NCBI RefSeq assembly: GCF_014126615.1
Contig: NZ_CP059896.1
Span: 1,808,501-1,872,500 of the forward strand
DNA from: Ciceribacter thiooxidans
Lineage (GTDB): Bacteria; Pseudomonadota; Alphaproteobacteria; Rhizobiales; Rhizobiaceae
Reading direction: 5' to 3'
Length of the DNA: 64,000 nucleotides
Each line of letters opens with the position of its first letter. Position 1 is the first letter of the stretch. Position numbers and translations under genes: made by a program. Below the pieces are notes generated by a model, which had not been told where the DNA came from, made no database searches, and worked only from the letters and a program-made list of their open reading frames with translations. Positions 48,490-57,652 of this stretch are shown one piece after another.

Positions 48490-49647
48490 TCAGAAAGTGA
48501 TCCGGTAGGAACCGGAAACCGCGTAGGCCCAATCGCCGTTCGCCGTGGCATTGTAGCTCGCACCGTCCGCCAAGGACTGGCTGCCTTCGGTCAGGTAGCT
48601 GACAGCGCCGCCGAAGCGAAGCTCGCCGGGACCGGCCTTGACCGAAACGCCGGCAGCGACGGTCCAGGTGTCGGAGTAGATGTCTGCACCAGTGCCGACG
48701 CCGCTGTCCCAGGTGACATTTACCGTGCCAGCGAACTGTTCGTTGAACTTGTGGGCGACGCCGGCCTGAAGCGTCCAGCCGTCCTTCCAGTTATAAACGT
48801 CCTGCTGGGGCGTGTAGCCACCCGGCGCGAGCGGATTGCCGACGCTGTAGTCGAGGGTCTGCAGAACACTCCAGTCTGTCCACTTGACCGAGCCGTAAAC
48901 CAGCCAACCGGGCGCGACACCCGTCTGCAGGCTGAGCTTCAGCGACTGCGGCAGCGTGCCACTACCGAAGGCGTCCTGCAGTCCGAAAGGCGCGATCGCC
49001 GGATCCCAATCGAACGAGCCCTCATCGGCATCGTGCTTGACCTTGGAGCGATACATCAACTGCGCACGCATCGCATATTCCGGGATGTCATAGGCGACAC
49101 CCAGGCGATATCCGAAGGCTGCGTTATCCTCGAGCTTCAAATCGCCGCGATATGCGTTCGCGGTGTACTTAAAGTCCTGCAGGAAAACGCCACCGAGGAA
49201 GTGGATACGTCCCTTGCCCGCCTGCGCACTCACATCGCAGGTCGCACCATATTCGTTGGTGATGAAGTCCTTGTGGCTGGCGCCCGCGCCGCCGCTGAGC
49301 AGGCTTGCCGTTTGAGCCTCCGGGCCGTAATCCGCGTCGGCCCCGAAAGGCTGCGTGTAGGTGAAAGCGCAGCCAAGATTCTCCGACATCTGGAACTTCG
49401 CAGCGAAGCTCGGAATCCAGTAGTCGTTGCTATAACGGTCATCGGTGGCTGCGGCGCCGGCGATGGTGTCAAATTTGCGGTGCGGCGAGACGTAGATGAC
49501 GCCGCCCCGCGCCACATACGTGCCGTCCTCGAACAGGATGTCCGTGTCGGCTTCACCACGGCTGAAGCCACCGGCATTCGCCACGGACGCCAGAGCGCCG
49601 AAACCGACTGCGAATACGACGCCGGATTTAAAAAATTGCTTTGCCAT
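48490..49647 (-). CDS. Outer-membrane transport protein, OMPP1/FadL family
   Basis: A 385-residue beta-barrel for uptake of hydrophobic compounds such as long-chain fatty acids. It has a signal peptide (AVGFGALASVANA|GGFSRG). The mature N-terminal GGFSRGEADTDILFEDGTYV resembles the FadL plug. The C-terminus is SGSYRITF, ending in Phe, as for Bam-inserted porins. The ATG at 49647 begins MAKQFFKSG; one in-frame start lies at 49659. The specific substrate is not known. Confidence 0.87.
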   Translation of the reverse strand: MAKQFFKSGVVFAVGFGALASVANAGGFSRGEADTDILFEDGTYVARGGVIYVSPHRKFDTIAGAAATDDRYSNDYWIPSFAAKFQMSENLGCAFTYTQPFGADADYGPEAQTASLLSGGAGASHKDFITNEYGATCDVSAQAGKGRIHFLGGVFLQDFKYTANAYRGDLKLEDNAAFGYRLGVAYDIPEYAMRAQLMYRSKVKHDADEGSFDWDPAIAPFGLQDAFGSGTLPQSLKLSLQTGVAPGWLVYGSVKWTDWSVLQTLDYSVGNPLAPGGYTPQQDVYNWKDGWTLQAGVAHKFNEQFAGTVNVTWDSGVGTGADIYSDTWTVAAGVSVKAGPGELRFGGAVSYLTEGSQSLADGASYNATANGDWAYAVSGSYRITF

Positions 49648-49919
49648 CTCTCTCCCCACTCCAAGGCATAACGACTGCCTGCATTCTAATCACAGGCTTC
49701 GATATCACAACGTTACCAAGTGAACGGCCACAACCATTGAGGAGCCTGCAAATTTACGTAAAATACTGACGCGCACGTAAGAAATCGGACACCAAAGAAA
49801 ATAATTCCCCACAATAGCCTTTCTTCACGCCACATTGGTATATTTTTCCAATGCGCATGCGGTCTGTTGCGCCCGAAGCACACTCACACATTTGTGAAGC
49901 CATCGTCCGAGCAGCGCTT

Positions 49920-49935
49920 CTCGAAGCGCTTCGAG
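49920..49935. repeat. 16-bp perfect palindrome CTCGAAGCGCTTCGAG
   Basis: Fully self-complementary. It overlaps a second inverted repeat (AGCGCTTC-TC-GAAGCGCT, from about 49913), making a compact nested structure. It could be a protein-binding site or fold as alternative hairpins. It lies about 270 nt upstream of the FadL-type gene and 110 nt past the valS stop. Confidence 0.5.
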
Positions 49936-49969
49936 GCACATTTTCCATGCCGAATCAAATTGATATGAA

Positions 49970-49999
49970 GAAGCCGCAGGCCTTTCGGCATGCGGCTTC
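49970..49999 (-). terminator. Probable valS terminator
   Basis: GAAGCCGCA (49970-49978) and TGCGGCTTC (49991-49999) pair perfectly over a 12-nt loop; the minus strand then reads TTC, with only a weak T-run. It lies 47 nt after the valS stop. Confidence 0.65.
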
Positions 50000-50045
50000 G
50001 CAAAAATGCACAGGAACCCGGAGACTCGCGGAAGGTTGCCGTGAC

Positions 50046-52889
50046 TCAACCGGCCTCCGCCAAACGCTTCAGAGCGGTATCGAGGCTCGCGCGCTGGATC
50101 TCCAGTTCGCCGTAGCGTTCGCGTTCGGCGGCGACGACATCCGGGTTGGCGTTGGCGACGAACTTCTCGTTGGCGAGTTTCGAGGCGATACGGTTCATTT
50201 CCTGTTCGACCTTGGCGATCGCTTTTTCCAGCCGGGTCCTCTCCGCGCTGATATCGATGAGACTTCCGAGCGGCAGGCAGGCGGTCGCCTCACCGACGAC
50301 GATCTGCGCGGCGCCCTTCGGAGCCTCGGCGGCAAGCGAAATGCTGTCCACACGCGCCAGCCGCTTGATCGAAGCCTCGTGACGCCGCAGACGCTCCTGG
50401 GTGACGCCATTCGCCGCGACGACGACGAGCGGTGCAACGGCTCCGGGCGGCACGTTCATCTCGGCGCGCGCCGAGCGGATACCGGAGACGAGATCGACCA
50501 GCCAGTTGATGTCGCTCGCAGCGCCCTCGTCGGCGAAGTCGGGTGCCGGCCATGCTGCGTGGCAGAGCAGCGTTTCCCGCTCCCTGCCCTCACCGGCCGT
50601 GTGTGCCCAGAGTTCCTCCGTGATGAAGGGCATGAAGGGATGCAGGAGCTTGTAAGTCTCCTCGAGCACGTAGGCGGCGCAGGTCTGTGCCTCCTTCTTG
50701 GCAATCTCGTCGTCGCCCGAAAAGACCGGCTTCAGAAGCTCTAGGTACCAGTCACAGAACTGGTTCCACACGAAACGGTAAAGGGCGCCCGCCGCATCGT
50801 TGAAGCGGTAGTTGGCAATCCCTTCCGTCACCTCGCGCTCGGTCCGCGCCAGTTCCGTCAGGATCCAGCGGTTGATTTCGAGCGTCGTCGTTTCCGGAAG
50901 AAAATGCGGATCGTTCGCCGCGCCGTTCATTTCGGCGAAACGGGTCGCGTTCCAGAGCTTGGTGCCGAAATTGCGGTAGCCGGCGATACGCGCCGGGTCG
51001 AGCTTCACGTCGCGGCCCTGCGCCGCCATGATGGCGAGCGTGAAACGCAGTGCATCCGCGCCGTATTCGTCGATCAGCTGCAGCGGATCGATGACGTTGC
51101 CCTTCGACTTCGACATCTTCTGGCCGTTCTTGTCACGAACCAGCGCATGCACATACACCGTATGGAATGGCTCGACCGGCGTGCCGTTCTCGTCCTTCAT
51201 GAAGTGCATTCCCATCATCATCATCCGGGCGACCCAGAAGAAGATGATGTCGAAACCGGTGACCAGCACGTCGGTCGGGTAATACTTGGCGAGCGCCTCG
51301 GTCTTCTGCGGCCAGCCGAGCGTCGAGAACGGCCACAGCGCGGAGGAGAACCATGTGTCGAGCACATCCTCGTCACGCGTCAGGATCTCGCCCGGTGCGA
51401 AATTCTCGAGCTTCTCCTCGACCCAGGCCTTCCACGGACCTTCGTGGGAAATGTAGTGCTGAATGGCGGCGTGCAGCGCCTCCTCTTCCGTCTTTTCGAC
51501 GAAGACCTGGCCATCCGGACCGTACCAGGCGGGAATCTGGTGCCCCCACCACAGCTGCCGCGAGACGCACCAGGGCTGGATATTCTCCATCCACTCGAAA
51601 TAGGTCTTTTCCCAGTTCTTCGGGACGAACTTCGTGCGGCCTTCGCGAACGGAAGCGATCGCCGGCTTGGCAAGCGTTTTGGCGTCGACATACCACTGTT
51701 CGGTCAACCGTGGTTCGATCGGAACACCGCCGCGGTCGCCATGCGGAACCATGTGCTTGTGTGGCTCGATCTTGTCGACCAGTCCCTCGGCCTCGAGGAT
51801 CTCGACGATCTTTTTGCGGGCGGCGAAGCGGTCGAGCCCTTCCAGTTCGGACCAGACCATCTCCTGCTCGCGGGTCGGTGTCAGTCCTTCGAGGAAGTCG
51901 TCATTGCCGACGATACCCACCGTCGCGTCGACGTTCAGGATGTTGACCATGTTGAGGCCCGCGCGCTTGCCCACCTCGAAGTCGTTGAAGTCGTGGGCCG
52001 GCGTCATCTTGACCGCACCGGTTCCGGCAGTCGGGTCCGGATACTCGTCGGCGACGATCGGAATGCGGCGCCCGACGATTGGCAAGATCACGTGCTTGCC
52101 GACGATCTCCTTGTAGCGCGCATCGTCCGGATGGACGGCAACGCCGGTGTCGCCGAGCATCGTCTCCGGACGGGTCGTCGCGACGACCAGATAGTCGCGC
52201 GTCTCCCATTCCGCCGGATTGCCGTCTTCGTCGAAGGCGACCGGATGCTGGTAGGTGACGCCATCCTCGAGCGGATATCGCAGGTGCCAGAGATTGCCGT
52301 TCACCTCGATCTGTTCGACCTCGAGGTCGGAGATCGCCGTCAACAGTTTCGGATCCCAGTTGACGAGACGCTTGTCCTTGTAGATCAGCCCCTCCTTGTA
52401 GAGGCTGATGAAGACCTCGATGACGGCTTCGGAGAGCCCCTCGTCCATGGTGAAGCGTTCGCGCGACCAGTCGCAGGACGCACCGAGGCGACGCAGCTGG
52501 TTGAAGATCAGGCCACCGGATTCGTTCTTCCATTCCCAGACCTTCTCGACGAAGGCCTCACGGCCCATCTCGCGCCGTCCGGGAAGCTGCCGCTCCATCA
52601 ATTGCCGCTCGACCACCATCTGCGTGGCGATGCCGGCATGGTCCATGCCCGGCTGCCACAGCACGTCCTTTCCGCGCATGCGCTCGAAACGGATCATCAC
52701 GTCCTGCAACGTGTTGTTGAGCGCGTGGCCCATGTGCAGCGAACCGGTCACGTTCGGCGGCGGGATGACGATGGTGAAGCTGTCCTCGCCCGGCTTGGCA
52801 TTGGCGCCGGCGCGGAATGCGTCAGCATCCTCCCAGGCCTTGGCGATTTTCGGTTCGACTGTCGTGGCGTCGTAGGTTTTTTCGAGCAT
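50046..52889 (-). CDS. valS: Valyl-tRNA synthetase
   Basis: A class I synthetase of 947 residues with HIGH as PNVTGSLHMGHALN (about 45-58) and KMSKS as GQKMSKSKGNVIDPL. The editing domain includes ATTRPETMLGDTGVAVHP. The C-terminal coiled coil (ERTRLEKAIAKVEQEMNRIA) is typical for ValRS. The start MLEKTYDATTVEPKI at 52889 is used; an in-frame ATG at 52940 adds 17 residues. It is the next gene downstream of popZ. Confidence 0.97.
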   Translation of the reverse strand: MLEKTYDATTVEPKIAKAWEDADAFRAGANAKPGEDSFTIVIPPPNVTGSLHMGHALNNTLQDVMIRFERMRGKDVLWQPGMDHAGIATQMVVERQLMERQLPGRREMGREAFVEKVWEWKNESGGLIFNQLRRLGASCDWSRERFTMDEGLSEAVIEVFISLYKEGLIYKDKRLVNWDPKLLTAISDLEVEQIEVNGNLWHLRYPLEDGVTYQHPVAFDEDGNPAEWETRDYLVVATTRPETMLGDTGVAVHPDDARYKEIVGKHVILPIVGRRIPIVADEYPDPTAGTGAVKMTPAHDFNDFEVGKRAGLNMVNILNVDATVGIVGNDDFLEGLTPTREQEMVWSELEGLDRFAARKKIVEILEAEGLVDKIEPHKHMVPHGDRGGVPIEPRLTEQWYVDAKTLAKPAIASVREGRTKFVPKNWEKTYFEWMENIQPWCVSRQLWWGHQIPAWYGPDGQVFVEKTEEEALHAAIQHYISHEGPWKAWVEEKLENFAPGEILTRDEDVLDTWFSSALWPFSTLGWPQKTEALAKYYPTDVLVTGFDIIFFWVARMMMMGMHFMKDENGTPVEPFHTVYVHALVRDKNGQKMSKSKGNVIDPLQLIDEYGADALRFTLAIMAAQGRDVKLDPARIAGYRNFGTKLWNATRFAEMNGAANDPHFLPETTTLEINRWILTELARTEREVTEGIANYRFNDAAGALYRFVWNQFCDWYLELLKPVFSGDDEIAKKEAQTCAAYVLEETYKLLHPFMPFITEELWAHTAGEGRERETLLCHAAWPAPDFADEGAASDINWLVDLVSGIRSARAEMNVPPGAVAPLVVVAANGVTQERLRRHEASIKRLARVDSISLAAEAPKGAAQIVVGEATACLPLGSLIDISAERTRLEKAIAKVEQEMNRIASKLANEKFVANANPDVVAAERERYGELEIQRASLDTALKRLAEAG

Positions 52890-53032
52890 TTCCTGACCAA
52901 ACCCAGAAAGCGTTGAAGGGATCAACACGATTGATGTCATTTAAGCGGTAAACCGGACGGGGCCGCCAGTGTCAACAAGAAAGCCGCCCCGGACACCGGA
53001 GCGGCCTGTCTCTAACTTCGTCGAGAGAACCG

Positions 53033-53785
53033 TCAGCGACGCGGGCCGCGCGCCACCCGTTCGATCTCCTCGCGCACCAGCCGTTCGACGAGCGTCGGCA
53101 GATTATCGTCGAGCCATTCCTGCAACATCGGACGGAGCATTTCTTCCGCCATCTCGTCGAGGGAGCGACGCTGGCTGCCGTCGATCGCCTCGGCGAGTTC
53201 GCCGAAGGAACGGGCGACGTGTTCGTGCGTCTCCGCCGAAACCAGCGCCTTGCTTTCGGTGTCCGTCGACGGAGCGGCCGGCTCCGGCGCCTCGACGATC
53301 GCCTCTGCCCGCACATCCGTCATGACGAACGTTTCGGCCGCCGCGGCGGCATTCGCGGACGCTTCCCGCTCCGGCTCCACCTGCGGGACGGACGAGCGAA
53401 GTTCGGCCATCCGGCTGGTCATAACGGGGCTGACCGACGACGAAGCCTCGACCGGGCGACCGGCCACGGGTTCGCTCTGTTCGACCCGCTCGCTGGACGA
53501 GCGGACCCGGGCGGCCAGATCGGCAAGGGAAATGTTCTTCGGGGCAGGCTTTTCGGCCGGTTCGACCGCCTGGACGGATGCCGCCCCGCGATCGTTTGCG
53601 GCATGCATGGCAGGAGCCGCTTCGTCTATTGCCAAAGCGAGATCGTCGTCCTCGTCTTCGTAGACCGGCGGGAGGGAGGTCGAATCCAGCTTGGCGCTTT
53701 CCGGATCGTTGCTCTCGATGATCCGGCGGATCGATGCCAGGATCTCTTCCATCGACGGTTCACGCGCTACGCTTGGCTGAGCCAT
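53033..53785 (-). CDS. popZ: Polar organizing protein PopZ (DUF2497)
   Basis: PopZ forms a polar matrix that anchors chromosome origins and regulators; in Rhizobiaceae it marks the growing pole. The 250-residue protein has the N-terminal helix REPSMEEILASIRRIIESND. A long acidic, Pro/Ala-rich disordered linker (about 40-180) follows. The C-terminal oligomerisation region is RSLDEMAEEMLRPMLQEWLD and LPTLVERLVREEIERVARG. The ATG at 53785 fits; valS follows by 143 nt, a conserved order. Confidence 0.92.
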   Translation of the reverse strand: MAQPSVAREPSMEEILASIRRIIESNDPESAKLDSTSLPPVYEDEDDDLALAIDEAAPAMHAANDRGAASVQAVEPAEKPAPKNISLADLAARVRSSSERVEQSEPVAGRPVEASSSVSPVMTSRMAELRSSVPQVEPEREASANAAAAAETFVMTDVRAEAIVEAPEPAAPSTDTESKALVSAETHEHVARSFGELAEAIDGSQRRSLDEMAEEMLRPMLQEWLDDNLPTLVERLVREEIERVARGPRR

Positions 53786-53876
53786 GTTCTTCCCCGTTTT
53801 CCCTGAAGATTCAATTGTCGGCACGGCGACCGATCATTGATTCGTCTCACCTTAGGATACTCCTGAGGTGAAAAAA

Positions 53877-53905
53877 ATCACGCCGCAGGCTCGCTTCGGC
53901 GTGAT
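53877..53905 (-). terminator. Terminator after tolC
   Basis: ATCACGCCG (53877-53885) pairs with CGGCGTGAT (53897-53905) over an 11-nt loop; the minus strand continues with seven T. Strong Rho-independent signal 29 nt after the tolC stop. Confidence 0.95.
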
Positions 53906-53933
53906 GCACAGGTTTATTCGGGAAGAAACGACC

Positions 53934-55325
53934 TCAGCGGCCGTCGACGGTGCGCAGGCCGATCCACTTGTCCTTGACGGCCTCGTAGTGCACCTCGGAA
54001 CGATATTCGGCGACCTGAAGCCCCTGGCTCTGGATCGTCAGCTTGCCGGATGCGGCGAGGACCGAATAGCTCGCAACGACCGCGTTGCGCTGATAGCTGA
54101 CAAGGCTCTCCTTCGCCTGAAGCACGGTATCCTGTGCATTCAAGACGTCGAGCGTCGTCTTCTGCCCGACATTGCGTTCCTCGATGACACCCTGGAGAGC
54201 CAGATTGGCGGCACTCAACTGCTTGCGTGCGGCCGAAATCGCCGCAGTTGCGGCCTGCATCTGGGCATAGGCCGAGGTGACCTGCTGGCGTACCGCCGCG
54301 CGCGCCGAGTCGACCATGATTCGCTGTTCGCCAAGTGTCTCCTTCGCCTGACGGATGCGGCCGAATTCCGCCCCGCCCTGGTAGAGCGGCACCTTCAGCT
54401 GCGCGGTGATCGAAGCGCTCGAATAATCCGTATCGCTGGCGCTGGTATTCGACGTCGTATGGCGACCGACATTACCCTGGATGACCACGCCGGGAAGCAG
54501 CATGCCTTCCGCCGACTTCACCTGATAGCCGGCAGCGTCCACCGAGTGCAGGGCGGCAAGGACCGACGGATGTTCGCGGATTGCCGAGGCGACCGCGTTA
54601 TCGAGGCTCGACGGCAGCGCCTTGCTTGCCGGATTGGGCTGCCTGATCCCGGAGGGCATCTCGCCGACGACCTGCACATAGGTCGCCTCGCTCTGCTTCA
54701 ACTGGGCGATCGCCGCGGCGAGAAGCGCCTGCGCACCGGCAAGCTGTGCCTCTGCCTGGCTGACGTCGGTGCGCGTCCCCTCACCCACTTCGAGACGGGC
54801 ATTGGCCGCGTTCAGCTGCTCCTGCAGGAAGGCGAGGTTCTGCTTGCGGATGACGACGATCTGCTGGTCGCGGGCCACGTCCGCATAGGCCTGTGCGGCG
54901 GCAAGCAGGATGGAGATCTCGTTGGCCTTCAGATTTTCACGGTTGGCGAAAACGCCCGATTCCGCCGCGCGTACATTATTCAGCGTCTGGAATCCGTCGA
55001 AGATCATCTGCGTGATCGAGAGGCCGACATCCGTCTGGTTGTAGTCGTTGGTATAGCCGGACGGCATACCGCTCATGTGACCGACAGAAATCTGCGTCGC
55101 CGAGGCCGTGGCCGCAATCTGGGGCCGCATGCCTGCCTTGGCGATCGTGACGTTTTCATCGGTCGCTCTCAAGCGTGCCCGAACGGCGTTCAGATCCGGG
55201 TTGTTCTCATAAGCCTTTGCCATGGCACCGAAGATCGTTTCGGCGGCGGCCATTCCCGGCATCAGCGTCAGGATGGACGCCAGAGTGGCGGCAGATACGG
55301 TCTTTCGAATGAACGACACGGGCAT
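53934..55325 (-). CDS. tolC: TolC-family outer-membrane channel
   Basis: A type I secretion and efflux outer-membrane protein of 463 residues. A signal peptide (cleaved near PGMAAA|ETIFGAM) precedes two internally repeated OEP domains; typical motifs are AYENNPDLNAVRARL, VGLSITQMIFDGFQT, VPLYQGGAEFGRIRQAKE and NVGQKTTLDVLNAQ. The ATG at 55325 follows GGAG closely; a TTG at 55334 is in frame. It lies downstream of a pcm-like gene, the rhizobial arrangement. Confidence 0.93.
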   Translation of the reverse strand: MPVSFIRKTVSAATLASILTLMPGMAAAETIFGAMAKAYENNPDLNAVRARLRATDENVTIAKAGMRPQIAATASATQISVGHMSGMPSGYTNDYNQTDVGLSITQMIFDGFQTLNNVRAAESGVFANRENLKANEISILLAAAQAYADVARDQQIVVIRKQNLAFLQEQLNAANARLEVGEGTRTDVSQAEAQLAGAQALLAAAIAQLKQSEATYVQVVGEMPSGIRQPNPASKALPSSLDNAVASAIREHPSVLAALHSVDAAGYQVKSAEGMLLPGVVIQGNVGRHTTSNTSASDTDYSSASITAQLKVPLYQGGAEFGRIRQAKETLGEQRIMVDSARAAVRQQVTSAYAQMQAATAAISAARKQLSAANLALQGVIEERNVGQKTTLDVLNAQDTVLQAKESLVSYQRNAVVASYSVLAASGKLTIQSQGLQVAEYRSEVHYEAVKDKWIGLRTVDGR

Positions 55326-55467
55326 CAACTCCAAATTTTTCCGCTACCGCGATGCAATCCTCAACCGAGATCATGACCTCAGTACCGGACTGTCGCGGAA
55401 GCTCCCCCCACCTAGATGACCCGGCGCTCGCAAAGCCGCAACCCGGGCGGCCCGCTCACAAAAAGAA

Positions 55468-55509
55468 AACCGATGCGACGTTGCCAAAAAACAACATGCC
55501 GCATCGGTT
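55468..55509 (-). terminator. Terminator after the second pcm-like gene
   Basis: AACCGATGCG (55468-55477) pairs with CGCATCGGTT (55500-55509) over a 22-nt loop; the minus strand continues TTTTCTTTTT. It lies in the tolC leader region. Confidence 0.8.
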
Positions 55510-55568
55510 CGATCAAAGGCAATTCGGGATGGCAGCGCCATCCCCTGCCAATATGTCGCAGGCTCGGA

Positions 55569-56240
55569 TCAGAATACGAATTCAGCAGCCTTGCGGAAGC
55601 CCGGCAAGGGCTTCACCGAGGTGTTGAAATACTCGCTGAAGGAGGAAACGCCATGGGCGCGGACAAACAGCCGTGCACGGGCTGCGTTGCCGTAGCCGAC
55701 GACGGCGACGAGTCGACCGCCCTCATGCAACTGCGCCAGCAGTGCTTCGGGCACTTCCTCGACGGCGCCGTTGATGAAGATAACGTCGTACGGTCCTTCG
55801 CCGGCATAGCCCTGCTCAAGATCGCCGGTGACCACTGCCACATTGTCGTGACCGAGTTCCGAAAGCGTCGCAGTGGCGCTGGCGGCCAAGGCCTCATCGC
55901 ACTCGACGGCGACCACCGAACCGGCAACCTGCGAAAGGATCGCGGCAGCATAGCCTGCGCCGCAACCGATCTCGAGAACGACGTCGTCCTTTGTAATGGC
56001 CGCGAGCTGAACCAGTTTCGCGAGCGGCGACGGTTCCATGATGTAGCGGGGCGGGTTGCCGTCCCTGGCAGGCGCGATCTGCAGGTCCTCGTCGATATAG
56101 GCCAGCGGCTTCAGTTCAGCCGGCACGAAGGCCTCCCGCGGTACCGTCAGGAACGCCGAAAGCACGGAGTGCGACGTCACGTCGGTCGTGCGTATCTGGT
56201 TGTCCACCATCTTGGTGCGTGCAGCTTCGAAGTCCATCAT
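55569..56240 (-). CDS. Protein-L-isoaspartate O-methyltransferase-like protein (second copy)
   Basis: A 223-residue SAM-dependent methyltransferase of the Pcm family, with VDNQIRTTDVTSHSVLSAF at the start, the SAM motif VLEIGCGAGYAAAILS (about 84-99) and VFINGAVEEVPEAL. It differs from the pcm at 29547-30200 in the substrate-loop region, so its substrate may differ. Alphaproteobacteria commonly carry this copy upstream of tolC. The start could be the first or second of two adjacent ATGs (56240, 56237). Confidence 0.88.
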   Translation of the reverse strand: MMDFEAARTKMVDNQIRTTDVTSHSVLSAFLTVPREAFVPAELKPLAYIDEDLQIAPARDGNPPRYIMEPSPLAKLVQLAAITKDDVVLEIGCGAGYAAAILSQVAGSVVAVECDEALAASATATLSELGHDNVAVVTGDLEQGYAGEGPYDVIFINGAVEEVPEALLAQLHEGGRLVAVVGYGNAARARLFVRAHGVSSFSEYFNTSVKPLPGFRKAAEFVF

Positions 56241-56395
56241 GATTGTCGTCCCACTTGCGGCCGGGTGTGTGTCTCTCGGCGTGTCTTAATTGCAGGAAGG
56301 GCCGCTTTCAAGGCTTCCCCTTCTGGATCAGGGGAAATCGCGACGAACTGCCGACGAAACCCCAAACAAAAGGTGGGAAGAGCCGGCAAGGCCGG

Positions 56396-56429
56396 AAAAA
56401 ACAAAAGCCGGTTCGGATACCGAACCGGC
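56396..56429 (-). terminator. Terminator after tRNA-Asn
   Basis: GCCGGTTCG (56407-56415) and CGAACCGGC (56421-56429) form a 9-bp stem, loop GATAC; the minus strand continues with TTTTGTTTTTT. Confidence 0.92.
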
Positions 56430-56458
56430 CTTGCTTTCAGCAAATCTGCTGATGAAAC

Positions 56459-56533
56459 TGGCTCCCCGGGCCGGATTCGAACCGGCGACCTGTCGATTAA
56501 CAGTCGAATGCTCTACCGCTGAGCTACCAGGGA
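56459..56533 (-). tRNA. tRNA-Asn (anticodon GTT)
   Basis: 75 nt on the minus strand. The acceptor TCCCTGG pairs with CCGGGGA (one T-G pair). The anticodon stem TTCGA/TCGAC, closed at its first pair only by T-C, encloses CTGTTAA (GTT). The T-loop is TTCGAAT in GCCGGTTCGAATCCGGC. CCA is encoded at 56459-56461. Confidence 0.97.
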
Positions 56534-56694
56534 TCACCGCTCGCCGCGGCGTGAGGGGGCTAATACAAATGCTTGCTCGATTTGCCAAGCGGTTTTTTCA
56601 AAAAAATGCCGTCCCCTTGTTCAATTCTCCTCAGCACCCATCTTTTCCCCAGGCGGGACAAGGTTTTGGCACCTTTCCGTGATATGGGTAGCGA

Positions 56695-56973
56695 ATGGCC
56701 GAGAAAAAATATCGTATCGACAGGGAGAGAGGTCGCCTGATCCTCGGGAAGCTGGAGATGCCTTTCCCGCGTTCGCGCAACGGGAGGGTCGCGGTGGGCT
56801 CCGGCCTGGTCGCCGGCGGTATTCTCGGTTTCCTCCCGATCCTCGGCTTCTGGATGATTCCGCTGGGGCTGCTGATCCTCTCCCAGGAACTGCCCTCGGT
56901 ACGCCGGCGCCGGCGCAAGGCGGCGATCTGGTGGCGAAAGCGCTATCCACAGGTCAACCGCGCGGGCCGCTGA
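56695..56973 (+). CDS. Small membrane protein, PGPGW-like
   Basis: A 92-residue protein with a basic N-terminus, a paired hydrophobic region (VAVGSGLVAGGILGFLPILG and FWMIPLGLLILS, about 31-64) and a very basic C-terminal tail (RRRRRKAAIWWRKR). The GGILGFLPILGFWMIPLGL pattern resembles the PGPGW family of unknown function. The assignment is tentative. It lies just upstream of tRNA-Cys on the same strand and could share its transcript. Confidence 0.65.
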   Translation: MAEKKYRIDRERGRLILGKLEMPFPRSRNGRVAVGSGLVAGGILGFLPILGFWMIPLGLLILSQELPSVRRRRRKAAIWWRKRYPQVNRAGR

Positions 56974-57101
56974 GTCCGGAGCGAATTTTCCGGCGCCGAC
57001 GATGCGGGCGACAAAAAAACTTGCGCGCGCGGCGCTTCCCCCTTGCACTCGTCTTTGATCCGTTCTAAACGCCCGTCACCACTCGCTTTTACAGCACGGA
57101 T

Positions 57102-57175
57102 GGCCTCGTGGCGGAGTGGTTACGCAGAGGACTGCAAATCCTTGCACCCCGGTTCGATTCCGGGCGAGGCCTCCA
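57102..57175 (+). tRNA. tRNA-Cys (anticodon GCA)
   Basis: 74 nt including an encoded CCA (57173-57175). The acceptor GGCCTCG pairs with CGAGGCC, the anticodon loop is CTGCAAA with GCA, and the T-arm CCCGGTTCGATTCCGGG is typical. Confidence 0.97.
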
Positions 57176-57351
57176 CCGCTCTCCACATTATCATTTCGCC
57201 GCAAGCCCGCGCGGGCCGGATTCGGTCTGTCGCGTTTCTCACGTCTTTCGTGCCGATCCGCACCTCTCGCGGAACCTTCCGACTGTCAACGCGTTTGGCG
57301 GTGCCGGCGTGCGCACCCCCCTGAGGCGCGGCGGCAAAAAACGGCATCGTT

Positions 57352-57378
57352 CCCCGCTTCCTCCCCCGGGAAGCGGGG
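57352..57378. terminator. 10-bp GC hairpin in the tRNA-Cys downstream region
   Basis: CCCCGCTTCC (57352-57361) and GGAAGCGGGG (57369-57378) pair exactly, loop TCCCCCG. Only TTT follows, so termination would be weak; it may end the tRNA-Cys transcript. Confidence 0.5.
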
Positions 57379-57536
57379 TTTGCCATTGGCGGGTTCCCGC
57401 GCAGATAAAAAAATCATCCGAGCTGGAACAAAGAAGGCGGCGGCGCGTTTGTCGCGATCGCCGGGCCGCGCCATCCACTTTGTGCGGTCCTGCGAGGTTG
57501 CTCCCAGCCCGGTCTCTACTCGGAGACGGAACAACT

Positions 57537-57566
57537 TGCGGCGGGTACGAACCCGCCGCATTTTTC
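57537..57566 (+). terminator. Strong Rho-independent terminator without an obvious gene upstream
   Basis: TGCGGCGGGT (57537-57546) and ACCCGCCGCA (57551-57560) form a perfect 10-bp stem with loop ACGA, followed by TTTTTCTTTT. The nearest upstream gene on this strand is tRNA-Cys, 360 nt away, so a small RNA may end here. The 57176-57536 stretch holds no convincing gene. Confidence 0.85.
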
Positions 57567-57652
57567 TTTTCTCGCCGGTTCGCGAAGGATGCCCTTCGGA
57601 ACAATCCCTGTCCGCGGCCATTCTTCTCCGGAACCCTGCGAAGGAGAAAACG

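Larger units (their letters stand above)
49648..50045. other. 398-bp region between the FadL-type gene and valS
   Basis: Holds the promoter side of the FadL gene and the end of valS. Besides the valS terminator at 49970-49999 and the palindrome at 49920-49935, a CATTGG/CCAATG inverted repeat around an AT-rich centre lies near 49832-49855. No gene of quality is seen. Confidence 0.5.

Noticed and set aside
48021..48500. Possible 159-codon gene upstream of exoR
   Set aside because: No ribosome site or conserved features, and it runs through the terminator at 48445-48469.
50904..52916. 670-codon plus-strand open frame
   Set aside because: Antisense shadow of valS, caused by codon bias.
57352..57378. 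Additional cuckoo-type hairpin (loop TCCCCCG)
   Set aside because: The loop is C-rich but lacks the CCTCCTCCC nonamer found in the sRNA at 19461-19583.
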